DNA of 61,127 bases from Clostridia bacterium (GCA_017507805.1 JAFWAC010000036.1:1-61127); one strand, 5' to 3'; shown: positions 41,060-50,912, numbered from the stretch's first letter. Notes: a model not told the origin generated them from the sequence alone. Numbers and translations: made by a program.

Positions 41060-41865
41060 TAGTCTGCCCTGCCTGTAATGCTGTCTATATCCATTATATA
41101 ATCGCCGTCACCCATAACGGTTGGAAGCTTGCCGTCCCACTTGTTCCACTTTATGTACTCAACATAATCGGGGGAAGCGGTAAGCGCCTCCTGAATAAGC
41201 TTAATGCTCTCAGCCTCAGCCTCTGCCTGAGTTACCTTCTGTTTGGCTTCTATCTCAATTCTTGCCAAGTCCTGCTCTGCTTTAAGGGCGTTTTGCTGAG
41301 CTGTCTGCTTAGCCTCAACCGCGGCATTAAATTCCTCGGAAAAATCGAAGTTTATTATATTGAATATTTCAACATTAATACCGTACTGACCGATTTTTTC
41401 CTCTAAAGCCGCCTTGATTTCGGTGCTTACATCCTGTCTCTTGGTAATAAGCTCCTCGGCGGTATACTGAGCAGTAACCGCCTTTATGCTTTCCTGAATG
41501 GCAGGTGTGATAATTACACTCTCATAGCTTCTGCCGATATTCTTATAAAGCGAAGCAGAGGAATTATGGTCTATGCGGTAGTTTACGGCTACAACATAGG
41601 AAATTATCTGCAAATCCTTTGATGAAGCCGAGCCATCGGTTTCAATTTTTTGTGTTCTGTTGTTTATCTGCACAACCTGCTGAACAAAGGGAGCTTTAAA
41701 GTGCAAGCCCTCTGCCAAAACCTTGTTCGAAACGGCGCCCATTGTTACAACAACGCCCGTATTACCTGCTCCTACCACCGTTACAGAGGATAAAACCACC
41801 ACCAAAACGGCGAAAATAATTATAGCGGGAAGTACGATTTTTTTAAAATTCTTTTTCATTTTCAT
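41059..41865 (-). CDS. Prohibitin/SPFH-domain membrane protein
   Basis: The 268-residue protein has one N-terminal transmembrane segment and an SPFH domain (GNTGVVVTMGAVSNKVLAEGLHFKAPFVQQVVQINNRTQKIE). An Ala/Glu-rich coiled coil follows (AAVEAKQTAQQNALKAEQDLARIEIEAKQKVTQAEAEAESI). Such proteins form ring scaffolds on membranes and often bind FtsH-type proteases. AAAGGAG precedes the start; two ATGs three codons apart are possible. It starts 9 bp after secA. Confidence 0.9.
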   Translation of the reverse strand: MKMKKNFKKIVLPAIIIFAVLVVVLSSVTVVGAGNTGVVVTMGAVSNKVLAEGLHFKAPFVQQVVQINNRTQKIETDGSASSKDLQIISYVVAVNYRIDHNSSASLYKNIGRSYESVIITPAIQESIKAVTAQYTAEELITKRQDVSTEIKAALEEKIGQYGINVEIFNIINFDFSEEFNAAVEAKQTAQQNALKAEQDLARIEIEAKQKVTQAEAEAESIKLIQEALTASPDYVEYIKWNKWDGKLPTVMGDGDYIMDIDSITGRAD

Positions 41866-41874
41866 TTCTCCTTT

Positions 41875-44604
41875 TTAGTCCTCGTCCTTACCGCAGCAAC
41901 GCTTGTATTTTTTGCCGCTGCCGCAGGGACAAAGCGCGTTTTTACTTACAGCACCGCTTCCGCGCACGGTAAGAGGCTTATCCCCTGCCGAGGTTTCCTC
42001 TGCAACCTTTTCGCGCTTGACCTCCCCATCGCGGCGCACCCTTACGGTGAGCACCAGCTTTGCGGTTTGTTCGCGGATGGTATTGGTCATTGCCTCAAAC
42101 ATATCGAAGCTGTCGTTTCTGTATTCCACAACAGGGTCGTGCTGACCGTAAGCCCTCAGTCCTATACCCTGACGGAGCTGATCCATATTATCAATATGAT
42201 CCATCCAATTAGAGTCAACGCTTCTGAGCAACATTACGCGTTCAACCTCGCGCATTGCATCAGAGCCCAATTCAGCTTCTTTCTGCTCATAAAGCTCCCT
42301 TGCCCTTTGCTTCAGAGAGTCTGCAACCTCCTCGCGTGAGGTGTCCCCAAGCTCGGCAGGAGTGAAATGCAAGTCCTCGGGGGTAGTTATCCAACCAAGG
42401 AAATATTCACGCAGGCTGTTTATCTCCCAATTATCGTGAACGGCATCATCGGCAAGGAATATTGCGCAATAGGCATCAACCGTTTCATCTATCATTCCGA
42501 GAATTGTATCCTTAAGATTTTCTCCGTCAAGCACCTTGTTACGCTGGGCATAAATAAGCTCACGCTGTTTGTTCATAACATCGTCATACTGCAAAACATT
42601 CTTGCGTATAGCGAAGTTCATACCCTCCTTCTTTTTCTGGGCGCCCTCTATTGTGTGTGAAAGCATACCGCTTTCAAGGGGCATATCCTCCTCAACCTTA
42701 AGGGTATTCATGATGCTTGTAATTCTCTCACCGCCGAAAAGGCGCATAAGGTCATCCTCTAAGGATACGAAAAACTGTGTATTACCCGGGTCGCCCTGAC
42801 GGCCTGCACGACCTCTTAGCTGGTTGTCAATTCGTCTTGAATCGTGGCGCTCTGTACCGATTATGGCAAGACCGCCGGCGTTGCGAACCTGCTCAGCCTC
42901 GGGAGCGATTTCCGCCTTATATTTTTCGTAATATTCCTTATATAGCTCACGCGCGGAAAGGATATCCGTATCATCGGTTTCAGCAAAGCCGGTTGCCTCG
43001 GTTATCATATCCTCGCTGAGCCCGTCATGGCGGAGCGCCGCCTTTGCAAGATATTCGGCATTACCGCCAAGCATTATATCGGTACCGCGGCCTGCCATAT
43101 TCGTAGCTATTGTAACCGCGCCGAATTTACCTGCCTGAGCAATAATCTCGGCTTCCTTTTCGTGGTGCTTTGCGTTAAGCACATTGTGCTTTATGCCCTT
43201 TCTCTTAAGCATTGAGGACAAAAGCTCGGATTTTTCGATTGTAACTGTACCCACAAGCACCGGCTGTCCCTTTGCGTTACAAGCGACAATTTTCTCTATA
43301 ACCGCGTTGAATTTTGCCCTTTCGGTCTTGTAAACCACATCATTTTCGTCTATACGGGCAAGGGGCTTGTTGGTGGGAATTTCAATAACATCGAGGTTGT
43401 AAATCTGCTGAAATTCGGCTTCCTCGGTCATTGCGGTACCCGTCATACCCGAAAGCTTGTTATAAAGTCTGAAAAAGTTTTGGAATGTAATGGTTGCGAG
43501 GGTTTTGGACTCCTTAGCCACCTTTACTCCTTCTTTGGCTTCTATTGCCTGATGCAGTCCCTCGTTGTACCTTCTGCCGTACATAAGGCGGCCGGTAAAT
43601 TCGTCAACGATTATAACCTCGCCGTCCTTAACCACATAGTCAACATCGCGCTTCATAACACCGTGTGCGCGGATTGCCTGATTAATGTGGTGAGCAATAG
43701 CGATGTTTTCCGAATCGTTAAGATTTTCAATCTGGAAAAAGCTTTCCGCCTTTTCAACCCCCGAGGGTGTAAGGGTTGCGGTGTGCGCCTTTTCGTCAAC
43801 AACATAGTCACCGTCATAATTGGTGACATCATCGCTTACCTTGTCGTCCATTTCCTTAACCTTTATCATTCTGAGAGAACGCGCAAAGCTGTTTGCGGTG
43901 GTATAAAGGTCGGTGGATTTACTGCTCTGTCCCGAAATGATAAGGGGTGTACGCGCCTCGTCTATCAAAATAGAGTCCACCTCGTCAACAACGGCAAAAT
44001 TGTGACCGCGTTGCACCTTTTGCTCCTTATAAATCACCATATTGTCGCGCAGATAGTCAAAGCCCAGCTCGTTATTGGTGCAGTAGGTGATATCCGCATT
44101 GTAAGCCGCTTTTTTGGCTTCGTGGTCCATTCCGTGGATGATAAGACCAACACTCAAACCCATAAAACGGTAGAGCTTACCCATCCATTCAGAGTCACGC
44201 TTGGCAAGATAGTCATTAACCGTAACGATATGAACACCCTTGCCCGAAAGCGCATTTAAATATGCAGGCAGGGTTGCCACAAGGGTTTTACCCTCACCTG
44301 TTTTCATCTCGGCAATTCTGCCCTGATGCAGAATTATACCGCCGATAATCTGAACGGGGAAATGTCTCATTCCAAGCACACGGTCGCCCGCCTCACGGCA
44401 GGCGGCAAATGCCTCGGGCAGAATATCGTCAAGCGTTTCGCCAAGCTCTAATCTTTCCTTAAATTCATCTGTTTTTGCCCTTAACTGCTCATCCGAAAGA
44501 GCGCGATACTCCTCCTCCAGGTCAAGCACTTTTCTCTGCATTGGTAATATTCTTTTAATTTCCTTGGTGCTGTAATCACCGAATATAGCTCTTAATAAAC
44601 TCAT
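41875..44604 (-). CDS. secA: Preprotein translocase ATPase SecA
   Basis: The 909-residue motor is complete. It has [20 protein letters not shown] as Walker [21 protein letters not shown] as DEAD region and preprotein cross-linking domain, and [10 protein letters not shown]. The C-terminal zinc-binding tail reads [14 protein letters not shown]. It drives export through SecYEG. AAAGG precedes the ATG. It is followed closely by the SPFH and queH genes. Confidence 0.98.
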   Translation of the reverse strand: MSLLRAIFGDYSTKEIKRILPMQRKVLDLEEEYRALSDEQLRAKTDEFKERLELGETLDDILPEAFAACREAGDRVLGMRHFPVQIIGGIILHQGRIAEMKTGEGKTLVATLPAYLNALSGKGVHIVTVNDYLAKRDSEWMGKLYRFMGLSVGLIIHGMDHEAKKAAYNADITYCTNNELGFDYLRDNMVIYKEQKVQRGHNFAVVDEVDSILIDEARTPLIISGQSSKSTDLYTTANSFARSLRMIKVKEMDDKVSDDVTNYDGDYVVDEKAHTATLTPSGVEKAESFFQIENLNDSENIAIAHHINQAIRAHGVMKRDVDYVVKDGEVIIVDEFTGRLMYGRRYNEGLHQAIEAKEGVKVAKESKTLATITFQNFFRLYNKLSGMTGTAMTEEAEFQQIYNLDVIEIPTNKPLARIDENDVVYKTERAKFNAVIEKIVACNAKGQPVLVGTVTIEKSELLSSMLKRKGIKHNVLNAKHHEKEAEIIAQAGKFGAVTIATNMAGRGTDIMLGGNAEYLAKAALRHDGLSEDMITEATGFAETDDTDILSARELYKEYYEKYKAEIAPEAEQVRNAGGLAIIGTERHDSRRIDNQLRGRAGRQGDPGNTQFFVSLEDDLMRLFGGERITSIMNTLKVEEDMPLESGMLSHTIEGAQKKKEGMNFAIRKNVLQYDDVMNKQRELIYAQRNKVLDGENLKDTILGMIDETVDAYCAIFLADDAVHDNWEINSLREYFLGWITTPEDLHFTPAELGDTSREEVADSLKQRARELYEQKEAELGSDAMREVERVMLLRSVDSNWMDHIDNMDQLRQGIGLRAYGQHDPVVEYRNDSFDMFEAMTNTIREQTAKLVLTVRVRRDGEVKREKVAEETSAGDKPLTVRGSGAVSKNALCPCGSGKKYKRCCGKDED

Positions 44605-44627
44605 ATTTATAAAAACCTTTCAATAAT

Positions 44628-45578
44628 TTACTTTAAGTATATGGTATTTTTTTTCATATAAAGACCTGCAGTCAGGGTAATATTTCCGCTACGGTCAATA
44701 AAAACCGCCTGTGTGTCGGTTTGGTTTTCTATGATTTCGGTTGCCTTTTCCTTTCCCAAAAGCATACAAACAGTTGAAAGCGCATCACATTCAAGGGAGC
44801 TGTCTCCGATAACCGTAACACTCGCAAGCTCGTTTTCCACTCCGTAACCCGTTTCGGGGTCGATTATATGGTGGTATATTTTATCACCCGATTTGATATA
44901 CCGTTCATAAATGCCTGCTGTTACAGCCGATTTATCCCTTAAACGGATAACGGCGATAACATCATCGCCAAAAGGGCGTTTGATACCCACATTGTATTCC
45001 TCACCGAAAACCGCAACATTGCCGCCTAAATTGACGATTCCTTTCTTTACACCCTTTTCTTTAAAAAAGGAAGCTATTTCATCTGCAACATAGCCCTTGG
45101 CTATACCGCCCAGGTCTATTTTTTTGCCGTTAAGGTTGACGGTGCTGTCCTTTATCTCGATATCCTCATAATCAATATTTTTTAATGCCTCTGCAATTTC
45201 ATCCTTAGAGGGGATTACCTGATTGTTAAAATCCCAAAGCTCACTTACGGGGCAGACGGTAATATCAAATTTACCGCCCGAAAGCTCGGAAAAATAAAGT
45301 GAGCGCTCAATTATTTTTACGGTATCCTCGCTAACCGACACAAAGCCTTCAGAATTATTAAGTCTGTAAACCTCGCTGTCTGTATCAGTTCGGCTTAACA
45401 GCTTATCATACCCTTCGCACAGCTCAAAAGCACCGTTAAGTGTCTCACTGTCACAATCGGCAGTAAGGGTTACTACGGTGTCCATAACAAAGCGGGTTTC
45501 GCTTTGTCCGTTATCGGCTTCACATCCGCAAAGAATGAAAAGCAGCATTAAAATATATGCAATGTCAACTTTTTTCAT
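44628..45578 (-). CDS. apbE: FAD:protein FMN transferase (ApbE family), lipoprotein
   Basis: The 316-residue protein has a signal peptide with lipobox LCGC (Cys at about 18). The ApbE domain carries MDTVVTLTADC, KIDLGGIAKGYVAD and the GGNVAVFG strand. It attaches FMN to Thr side chains of flavoproteins such as Rnf/Nqr subunits. The ATG at 45578 lies only 6 bp after a TATACT box with no ribosome binding site, suggesting a leaderless message. It is divergent from a NusG-domain-II protein, a frequent partner. Confidence 0.9.
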   Translation of the reverse strand: MKKVDIAYILMLLFILCGCEADNGQSETRFVMDTVVTLTADCDSETLNGAFELCEGYDKLLSRTDTDSEVYRLNNSEGFVSVSEDTVKIIERSLYFSELSGGKFDITVCPVSELWDFNNQVIPSKDEIAEALKNIDYEDIEIKDSTVNLNGKKIDLGGIAKGYVADEIASFFKEKGVKKGIVNLGGNVAVFGEEYNVGIKRPFGDDVIAVIRLRDKSAVTAGIYERYIKSGDKIYHHIIDPETGYGVENELASVTVIGDSSLECDALSTVCMLLGKEKATEIIENQTDTQAVFIDRSGNITLTAGLYMKKNTIYLK

Positions 45579-45584
45579 AAATAC

Positions 45585-45612
45585 AGTATACCACACTTTT
45601 ATTTTTTGTAAA
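45585..45612 (-). promoter_or_regulatory. apbE promoter, leaderless configuration
   Basis: On the minus strand TTTACA (complement of 45607-45612), 16 bp, TATACT (complement of 45585-45590). Transcription would start at or next to the ATG. Confidence 0.55.
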
Positions 45613-45660
45613 GATGTGTTACAATCAAAGTTGTAAATTTTTTTGAAAAGGCGGTGCTGT

Positions 45661-45975
45661 ATGAAAAAGGGAGATATTGCCGTAATCCTTTCGGTGTTGG
45701 CAGTTACGGCAGCCGCTTTTTGCATAATCCGTTTTACGGGCGTCCGCGGCACAACCGTAAAAATAAGCCAAAATAACACCACACTTTACGAGCTTTCGCT
45801 TTTTGAGGATAAAAAAATTGCCCTTTCGGGCAATACGGTAGAAATAAAAAACGGTGCTGTAAGTGTTATCTCTGCAGACTGCAAAAACCAAATCTGCGTA
45901 AACCACAAGGCAATATCTAAAAAGGGCGAAAGCATTGCCTGCCTGCCCAATAAGGTTATTGTTGAGATAGAATAA
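45661..45975 (+). CDS. NusG domain II-containing exported protein
   Basis: The 104-residue protein has one N-terminal membrane segment (DIAVILSVLAVTAAAFCIIRF). A domain with CKNQICVNHKAISKKGESIACLPNKVIVEI follows, the signature of membrane-anchored NusG domain II proteins. These commonly accompany ApbE and Rnf or heptaprenyl-synthesis genes. The paired cysteines suggest a disulfide or metal site. The ATG at 45661 follows AAGGCGGTG. Confidence 0.88.
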   Translation: MKKGDIAVILSVLAVTAAAFCIIRFTGVRGTTVKISQNNTTLYELSLFEDKKIALSGNTVEIKNGAVSVISADCKNQICVNHKAISKKGESIACLPNKVIVEIE

Positions 45976-45997
45976 AACAAAATATCTTTAAATTTTC

Positions 45998-46064
45998 GTA
46001 GGGGAGGGGTTTCCCCTCCCGTAAAAACGCAAAAGGCAAACGGGAGGCGAGACGCCTCCCCTGC
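45998..46064. repeat. Short intergenic double-hairpin repeat
   Basis: It runs from GTAGGGGAGGGG to GCCTCCCCTGC. Each arm is a hairpin (GGGAGGGG-TTT-CCCCTCCC and GGGAGGCGAGACGCCTCCC), and the arms also pair with each other. The plan is that of the element at 9775-9849. Confidence 0.75.
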
Positions 46065-46124
46065 AAATAATCAATTTAATTTATGTTATAAATAAAAATT
46101 TGTTTTCGCAAATGCAAAGAAATT

Positions 46125-46772
46125 TTACCCCTTCTTTTGCGCCTGAAGCTGATAGCACTCGTCACACATTTTTGCCACCTGCGGCGAATGGCTTACAAGA
46201 ATTACGCATTTCCCGTTATCTGCCAGACGGCGGAAAATCTCCATAATTTCTGCCTGAGTTTCGGTGTCGAGATTGCCTGTCGGCTCATCGGCAAGAATAA
46301 TATCGGGGTTGTAGGAAAGCGCGCGCGCAATGGCAACGCGCTGTTGCTGACCGCCCGAAAGCATAAGCACGCGGCGGTTTGCCTCGTCACTGTCAAGCCC
46401 TACCTCGGCTAAAAGCTCTGCCGCTTTTTTTGCCCTTTGCTTATCCTTAACACCTGCAATATCCATTGAAAGCATAACATTTTCCAAGGCGGTAAATTTG
46501 GTTATCAAGTTAAAGCTTTGAAAAATAACACCCATATATTTGCTTCTGAATTTATATTTATCTATTTTGGCAATATCCTCGTCCTTATAAAATATACTGC
46601 CGCTTCCCGGAGCCGCCAAGCCTGACAAAATAGACAGCAGGGTGGTTTTTCCTGCTCCCGATTTTCCGGTTATGCAGTACATCTTACCAGCTTCAAAATC
46701 ATAGGTTATATCATTCAATATGATTTTTTTGCCGTAAGAAAAGCTTATATTCTTAAGTGAAAGTAAAGACAT
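46125..46772 (-). CDS. ABC transporter ATP-binding protein (MacB/LolD-like)
   Basis: The 215-residue ATPase has Walker A GKSGAGKTTLL, signature LSGGQQQRVAIARAL, Walker B DIILADEPTGNLD and the H-loop ILVSHSPQ. It pairs with the MacB-type permease 11 bp upstream. AGGAGGGG precedes the ATG. Such pairs export peptides or lipoproteins, or transmit envelope signals. Confidence 0.92.
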   Translation of the reverse strand: MSLLSLKNISFSYGKKIILNDITYDFEAGKMYCITGKSGAGKTTLLSILSGLAAPGSGSIFYKDEDIAKIDKYKFRSKYMGVIFQSFNLITKFTALENVMLSMDIAGVKDKQRAKKAAELLAEVGLDSDEANRRVLMLSGGQQQRVAIARALSYNPDIILADEPTGNLDTETQAEIMEIFRRLADNGKCVILVSHSPQVAKMCDECYQLQAQKKG

Positions 46773-46783
46773 AAATTCCCCTC

Positions 46784-48400
46784 CTAATCTCTGTTAGAAA
46801 GTATGCGCAACGGCTCATACCTCATAATAAACAGCATTGAAGCCATACCGGCAATCAGTGTAAGCAAAACCGCTATTCCAAGCATCTGAAGCAAAACTGT
46901 AACATCGGTTGCGGAATTAATTTCTGTGATATATTCTGTGGGGTTGCCGATAAAATCCTTCATAAATCCGCCCTGTGGCATACCTCCCATATTTCCCGGC
47001 ATACCTGTTTCACCTTTATCTCCTCTGCCGAAGCCCTGCTCCATATTCTGGAATTGCTGTTCCTTGGCAGTGGTCTGATTTTCAAGCAGGGTATTTGCCA
47101 CAGGCACAGAAGCCACCGCGCCTACCGCGGCACCTATGATTACCGAAACAAGCGTAACCATAAAAATTTCCGCCATAAACTGCATTGCCACCTTGGTTTT
47201 TTTCATACCCATTGCAGTTAAAACACCAATTTCATACTTTCTTTCACGGACACTGAAAATATTTAAAACCACAAGAATTACCGCGCCGATAATTAAAATA
47301 ACGATTAGAAAATATCCTGCAGTTTTGCTGAGTGTGGTAAGGGGTGTAAGGCTGTTTTCAAAGGCTGTAATATCGGTTGAGGAAACGGTGTAGCTTTCAT
47401 CAAGCCCCATTTCCCTTACATCGCTTTCAAACTGCTCAAAGCCCTCCACATCGGCAAAGGAATATGTAGCCGAAAGTGTACCTGTTAAGGCAGTTTCAAA
47501 TTCTCTGCCGGTGTCCTCGTCTGTCTTTGTTTCGGAAACACCTTCAGAAGCCTCCACCATCGCCTGCAATGCGTTATAGCTCATATAAATTTTGTTTGCA
47601 GGGTCGTTTGAGGTCATACCCATCATAGAAAAGCTGTTTTCATTAGCAGTAGTATCAGTGTAAAATCCCGTAACGGTGAGGATGTAGCTTTCGGTCTCGC
47701 TGTTGGGATTGATAACCGTTATGCTGTCGCCCACCGAAAGATTATTATATGTAGCCAATTCCTCGGAAATTATACATTCATAATCCTTCGTGCCTTCGGC
47801 GAAAACCTCGCCTGTTGTAACCGAAGCTGTACCGTTTATAAAATCAGTCATAGCGGTCTCACTGCTATATCCCACAACGGTGAAATCGCTCTGCGCTCCC
47901 ATAACGCGGTCAAAACCGCCCATACCGCCGGGCATCATACCGCCAAAGCCGCCTTTGTTATTCTCGGTATCATCCTCGGTTTGAGTATCCTCTGAGGAAA
48001 CCGGCAGCAGATTATCGTCACCGTCCAAGGAAACCGAAAGCGAGTAATAAAAATCCTTAACCGTTTGCGCCTTGGCATAGGTCTCGTATTCCTCAAGGGT
48101 AAGCGCCGATGATGAGCCCATCATTTCGGCAAACTGTGAACGGTCAAACTCAGGCGGTGAGCTCATATCTCCACCCTGTGTCGGCGGTGTCATATTACTC
48201 ATAGCAGATTGCCTGTCAAAAGAAATGGTTGCCGTTACAGACATTCCGTCAAGCGTTTCCTTTCTGGCATTCTCTGCTGCCTGACGGATAGAAAGCCCTA
48301 TACACGCAGACACAGCAATAACCAAAACAATTATTCCGATAAGAATATTCCTGCCCTTGCTTCTGCTTATACAGCGCAAGGCATTTTTGAAAATATACAT
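46784..48400 (-). CDS. ABC transporter permease (MacB/FtsX-like)
   Basis: The 538-residue protein has one transmembrane segment near the N-terminus (NILIGIIVLVIAVSACIGLSI), a large outer domain of about 330 residues, and three more segments with FtsX features (ILIIGAVILVVLNIFSVRERKYEIGVLTAMGMKK). The outer domain holds an acidic Gly/Met-rich stretch (DDTENNKGGFGGMMPGGMGGFD), and a second Met/Gly/Gln-rich loop lies near the last segments (PGNMGGMPQGGF). The ATG at 48400 has AAGGAGACGG upstream; a longer frame to 48532 is not used. Confidence 0.9.
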   Translation of the reverse strand: MYIFKNALRCISRSKGRNILIGIIVLVIAVSACIGLSIRQAAENARKETLDGMSVTATISFDRQSAMSNMTPPTQGGDMSSPPEFDRSQFAEMMGSSSALTLEEYETYAKAQTVKDFYYSLSVSLDGDDNLLPVSSEDTQTEDDTENNKGGFGGMMPGGMGGFDRVMGAQSDFTVVGYSSETAMTDFINGTASVTTGEVFAEGTKDYECIISEELATYNNLSVGDSITVINPNSETESYILTVTGFYTDTTANENSFSMMGMTSNDPANKIYMSYNALQAMVEASEGVSETKTDEDTGREFETALTGTLSATYSFADVEGFEQFESDVREMGLDESYTVSSTDITAFENSLTPLTTLSKTAGYFLIVILIIGAVILVVLNIFSVRERKYEIGVLTAMGMKKTKVAMQFMAEIFMVTLVSVIIGAAVGAVASVPVANTLLENQTTAKEQQFQNMEQGFGRGDKGETGMPGNMGGMPQGGFMKDFIGNPTEYITEINSATDVTVLLQMLGIAVLLTLIAGMASMLFIMRYEPLRILSNRD

Positions 48401-48532
48401 ATTTACCGTCTCCTTTTCGTCAAACAGTTTATAACCTGATTTTTGTATTGGGGTGATATAAAAATTAACGATTTGTAAACGATTGTGTAATTTGTTTAAA
48501 TTGCCGAAAATGCTTTTAAGCGCAAAAAACAC

Positions 48533-48561
48533 TTTACAACTTTATCATAATAAAGTATAAT
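48533..48561 (+). promoter_or_regulatory. Promoter of the amino-acid ABC operon
   Basis: TTTACA (48533-48538), 17 bp, TATAAT (48556-48561), 34 bp before the start codon of the binding protein. Confidence 0.8.
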
Positions 48562-48595
48562 AAGGCGGTAAACTTTTTAAAAAGGGGTTATAAAA

Positions 48596-49384
48596 ATGAA
48601 AAAACTTTTAGCACTTATTTTATGTCTCATTATGGTATTTGCCGTTGCCGGCTGCGGTAACAGCGAAAAAATCCTTGTGGCAGAAAAGGAATCCGCAGGC
48701 GAAGCAGTTGCTACAACTGAGGATGATTTCAAGGATTATACCTACACTGCAGTTGACACACAGGCTAAGGCTCTTATGGAGGTAAGCGCCGGCACTGCTG
48801 ACGCTGCTGTTGTTGACTATGTAATGTCCATTGGCTCCATTGGCGAGGGTACCGATTACACCGACCTCGTTGTTGAGGGTGACGGTTATTCCGAGGAGGA
48901 GTACGGTATCGCATTCAGAAAGGGCTCCGACCTTACTGCTAAAATCAACGAGATTATAAGAGAGCTTAAATCCGAGGGCAAGCTCACCGAAATTGCAAAA
49001 ACCTATAAGCTTGAAAACATCCTTTTGGGCACCGAGGAAACCGAAGCCTTTGTTCAGGCTGAAACCGATTCGGATTACAAATATGTAATGGATAAGGGCG
49101 AGCTTGTTATTGGTATTACCTATTTTGCTCCTATGAATTATGAGAATGAGGACGGCGAGCTCGTTGGCTTTGAGACCGAGTTTGCAAAGGCCGTTTGCGA
49201 GAAGCTTGGTGTTACCGCTAAATTCCAGGAGATAAGCTGGTCTGCAAAGGAGACCGAGCTTGCAGCTAAGAATATTGACTGCATCTGGAACGGTATGACC
49301 ATCACCGAGGAAAGAGAAGCAAATATGAGCATTTCCATTCCTTATATGCAGAATAAGCAGGTTAAGATAGTAAAGGCTGACTAA
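48596..49384 (+). CDS. Amino-acid ABC binding lipoprotein with circularly permuted halves
   Basis: The 262-residue lipoprotein has signal peptide 1-19 and Cys20 in VAGC. The halves of the SBP_bac_3 fold appear in swapped order. Residues 26-144 are the usual second half: VAEKESAGEAVA, ALMEVSAGTADAAVVDYVMS, YGIAFRKGSDLTAKINEII and KLTEIAKTYKLENILL. A 16-residue linker (145-160) follows. Residues 161-262 are the usual first half: GELVIGITYFAPMNY, GFETEFAKAVCEKLGV, NIDCIWNGMTITEER and YMQNKQVKIV. Both ligand residues expected of the family (Arg in TITEER, Asp74) are present. It heads an intact permease-ATPase operon, so a working polar amino-acid importer is likely. Confidence 0.85.
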   Translation: MKKLLALILCLIMVFAVAGCGNSEKILVAEKESAGEAVATTEDDFKDYTYTAVDTQAKALMEVSAGTADAAVVDYVMSIGSIGEGTDYTDLVVEGDGYSEEEYGIAFRKGSDLTAKINEIIRELKSEGKLTEIAKTYKLENILLGTEETEAFVQAETDSDYKYVMDKGELVIGITYFAPMNYENEDGELVGFETEFAKAVCEKLGVTAKFQEISWSAKETELAAKNIDCIWNGMTITEEREANMSISIPYMQNKQVKIVKAD

Positions 49385-49416
49385 TTTTAAATTCATTTTA
49401 AGAGGTTTAATATATA

Positions 49417-50058
49417 ATGTCTTTTCAGCAGGTTAGCTTAAGCCTTGCTGCGGGATTTTTAGAAAATTGCAGGTTGTTTTTTGAAACCCTGCTTTTTTCT
49501 ATCCCGTTAGGATTGCTAATAAGCTTTTGTACTATGTCAAAATTCAAGCCTTTGAGCTTTGTTTTCAAAATTATTGTTTGGTGCATAAGGGGAACTCCGC
49601 TTATGCTCCAGCTTTTTGTTGTTTTCTATGTTCCGGGGCTTGTTTTCGGCATACCTATGCGCAACAGGATGTTGGCGGCGCTTATCGCCTTCGTAATTAA
49701 CTATGCCTGCTATTTTTCCGAGATTTTCCGCGGAGGAATAGAAAGTATCTCAAAGGGACAGTATGAAGCGGGGCAGGTTTTAGGTCTTACCAAAAGACAG
49801 ATTTTTACCAAAATCATTCTTTTGCAGGTAACCAAAAGGATAGTTCCTCCAATGAGTAACGAAATAATTACCCTTGTGAAGGATACCTCCCTTGCCAGAG
49901 TAATCGCGGTGGGTGAAATCCTGCTTGCCGCAGAACGCTTTGCAGGAAAAGGCGTTATCTGGCCGCTTTTCTTTACAGGCGTATATTTCCTCGCATTTTG
50001 CGGTCTGCTTACCCTACTTTTCGGTTATATCGAAAAGAAGCTAAGCTATTTTAACTAA
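49417..50058 (+). CDS. Amino-acid ABC transporter permease
   Basis: The 213-residue HisM/GlnP-type permease has CTMSKFKPLSFVFKIIVWCIRGTPLMLQLFVVFY and the EAA-like loop GQYEAGQVLGLTKRQIFTKIILLQ. Several transmembrane segments are visible. It begins 32 bp after the permuted binding protein. AAGAGG lies 11 bp before the ATG, a weak site. Confidence 0.92.
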   Translation: MSFQQVSLSLAAGFLENCRLFFETLLFSIPLGLLISFCTMSKFKPLSFVFKIIVWCIRGTPLMLQLFVVFYVPGLVFGIPMRNRMLAALIAFVINYACYFSEIFRGGIESISKGQYEAGQVLGLTKRQIFTKIILLQVTKRIVPPMSNEIITLVKDTSLARVIAVGEILLAAERFAGKGVIWPLFFTGVYFLAFCGLLTLLFGYIEKKLSYFN

Positions 50059-50070
50059 GGGGGCAGAAAA

Positions 50071-50820
50071 GTGTCTGTATTAGAGGTAAAAAACATTAAA
50101 AAAAGCTTTGGCAAGACCGAGGTTTTAAAGGGCATCAGCTTTTCCCTTGAAAAGGGCGAGGTGCTGTCCATTATCGGCTCCTCAGGCAGCGGTAAAACCA
50201 CATTGCTCAGATGCCTTAACTTTCTGGAATTTGCGGACGGCGGAACAATCTCTGTGGACGGTGAAACAATTTTTGACGCATCCTCTGTCAAAAAACTTAG
50301 TGACAGCCAAATCAGAGACAATAGGCTCAGGTTCGGTCTGGTTTTTCAATCCTTTAACCTTTTTCCGCAATATAATGTGCTGAAAAATATCACTCTGGCG
50401 CCAAGTCTTTTGAAACGCGGTACATCCGAACAAATCGAGCAGGAAGCGCTTGCCCTTATTGAACGGGTAGGGCTTCTTGAAAAAAAGGAAAATTACCCCT
50501 GCCAGCTTTCAGGCGGTCAGCAGCAACGCGTTGCCATTGCAAGAGCATTAGCATTGAAGCCTGATATTCTCTGCTTTGACGAGCCGACCTCCGCGCTCGA
50601 CCCTGAGCTTACAGGTGAGGTTTTGAAGGTTATCCGCGACCTTAAAAGCGGTGACAGTACCATGATAGTTGTAACCCACGAAATGGAGTTTGCCCGAAGC
50701 GTTTCGGACAAGGTAATTTTCATGGCAGACGGCGTTATAGAGGAAATGGGCACACCCGAGCAGATTTTCGGCAATCCCAAATCACCAAAAACAAAAAGCT
50801 TTTTAAATCAGATAGTTTAA
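50071..50820 (+). CDS. Amino-acid ABC transporter ATP-binding protein
   Basis: The 249-residue GlnQ-type ATPase has Walker A GSSGSGKTTLLRCLN, signature LSGGQQQRVAIARALAL, Walker B ILCFDEPTSALDPEL and H-loop VVTHEMEFA. The GTG at 50071 has AAGGGGGC upstream. It completes the three-gene importer and is followed by a terminator. Confidence 0.94.
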   Translation: MSVLEVKNIKKSFGKTEVLKGISFSLEKGEVLSIIGSSGSGKTTLLRCLNFLEFADGGTISVDGETIFDASSVKKLSDSQIRDNRLRFGLVFQSFNLFPQYNVLKNITLAPSLLKRGTSEQIEQEALALIERVGLLEKKENYPCQLSGGQQQRVAIARALALKPDILCFDEPTSALDPELTGEVLKVIRDLKSGDSTMIVVTHEMEFARSVSDKVIFMADGVIEEMGTPEQIFGNPKSPKTKSFLNQIV

Positions 50821-50849
50821 TTAAAAAGCGCGTAAAATCACTAAAAACG

Positions 50850-50888
50850 AACGCGGAAGAAGCAAAATAAAGCTTCCTCCGCGTTTTT
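50850..50888 (+). terminator. Terminator of the amino-acid ABC operon
   Basis: AACGCGGAAGAAGC pairs with GCTTCCTCCGCGTT (one mismatch), followed by TTTT. Confidence 0.88.
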
Positions 50889-50912
50889 GCGTTTATTATC
50901 CTATTTCATATA

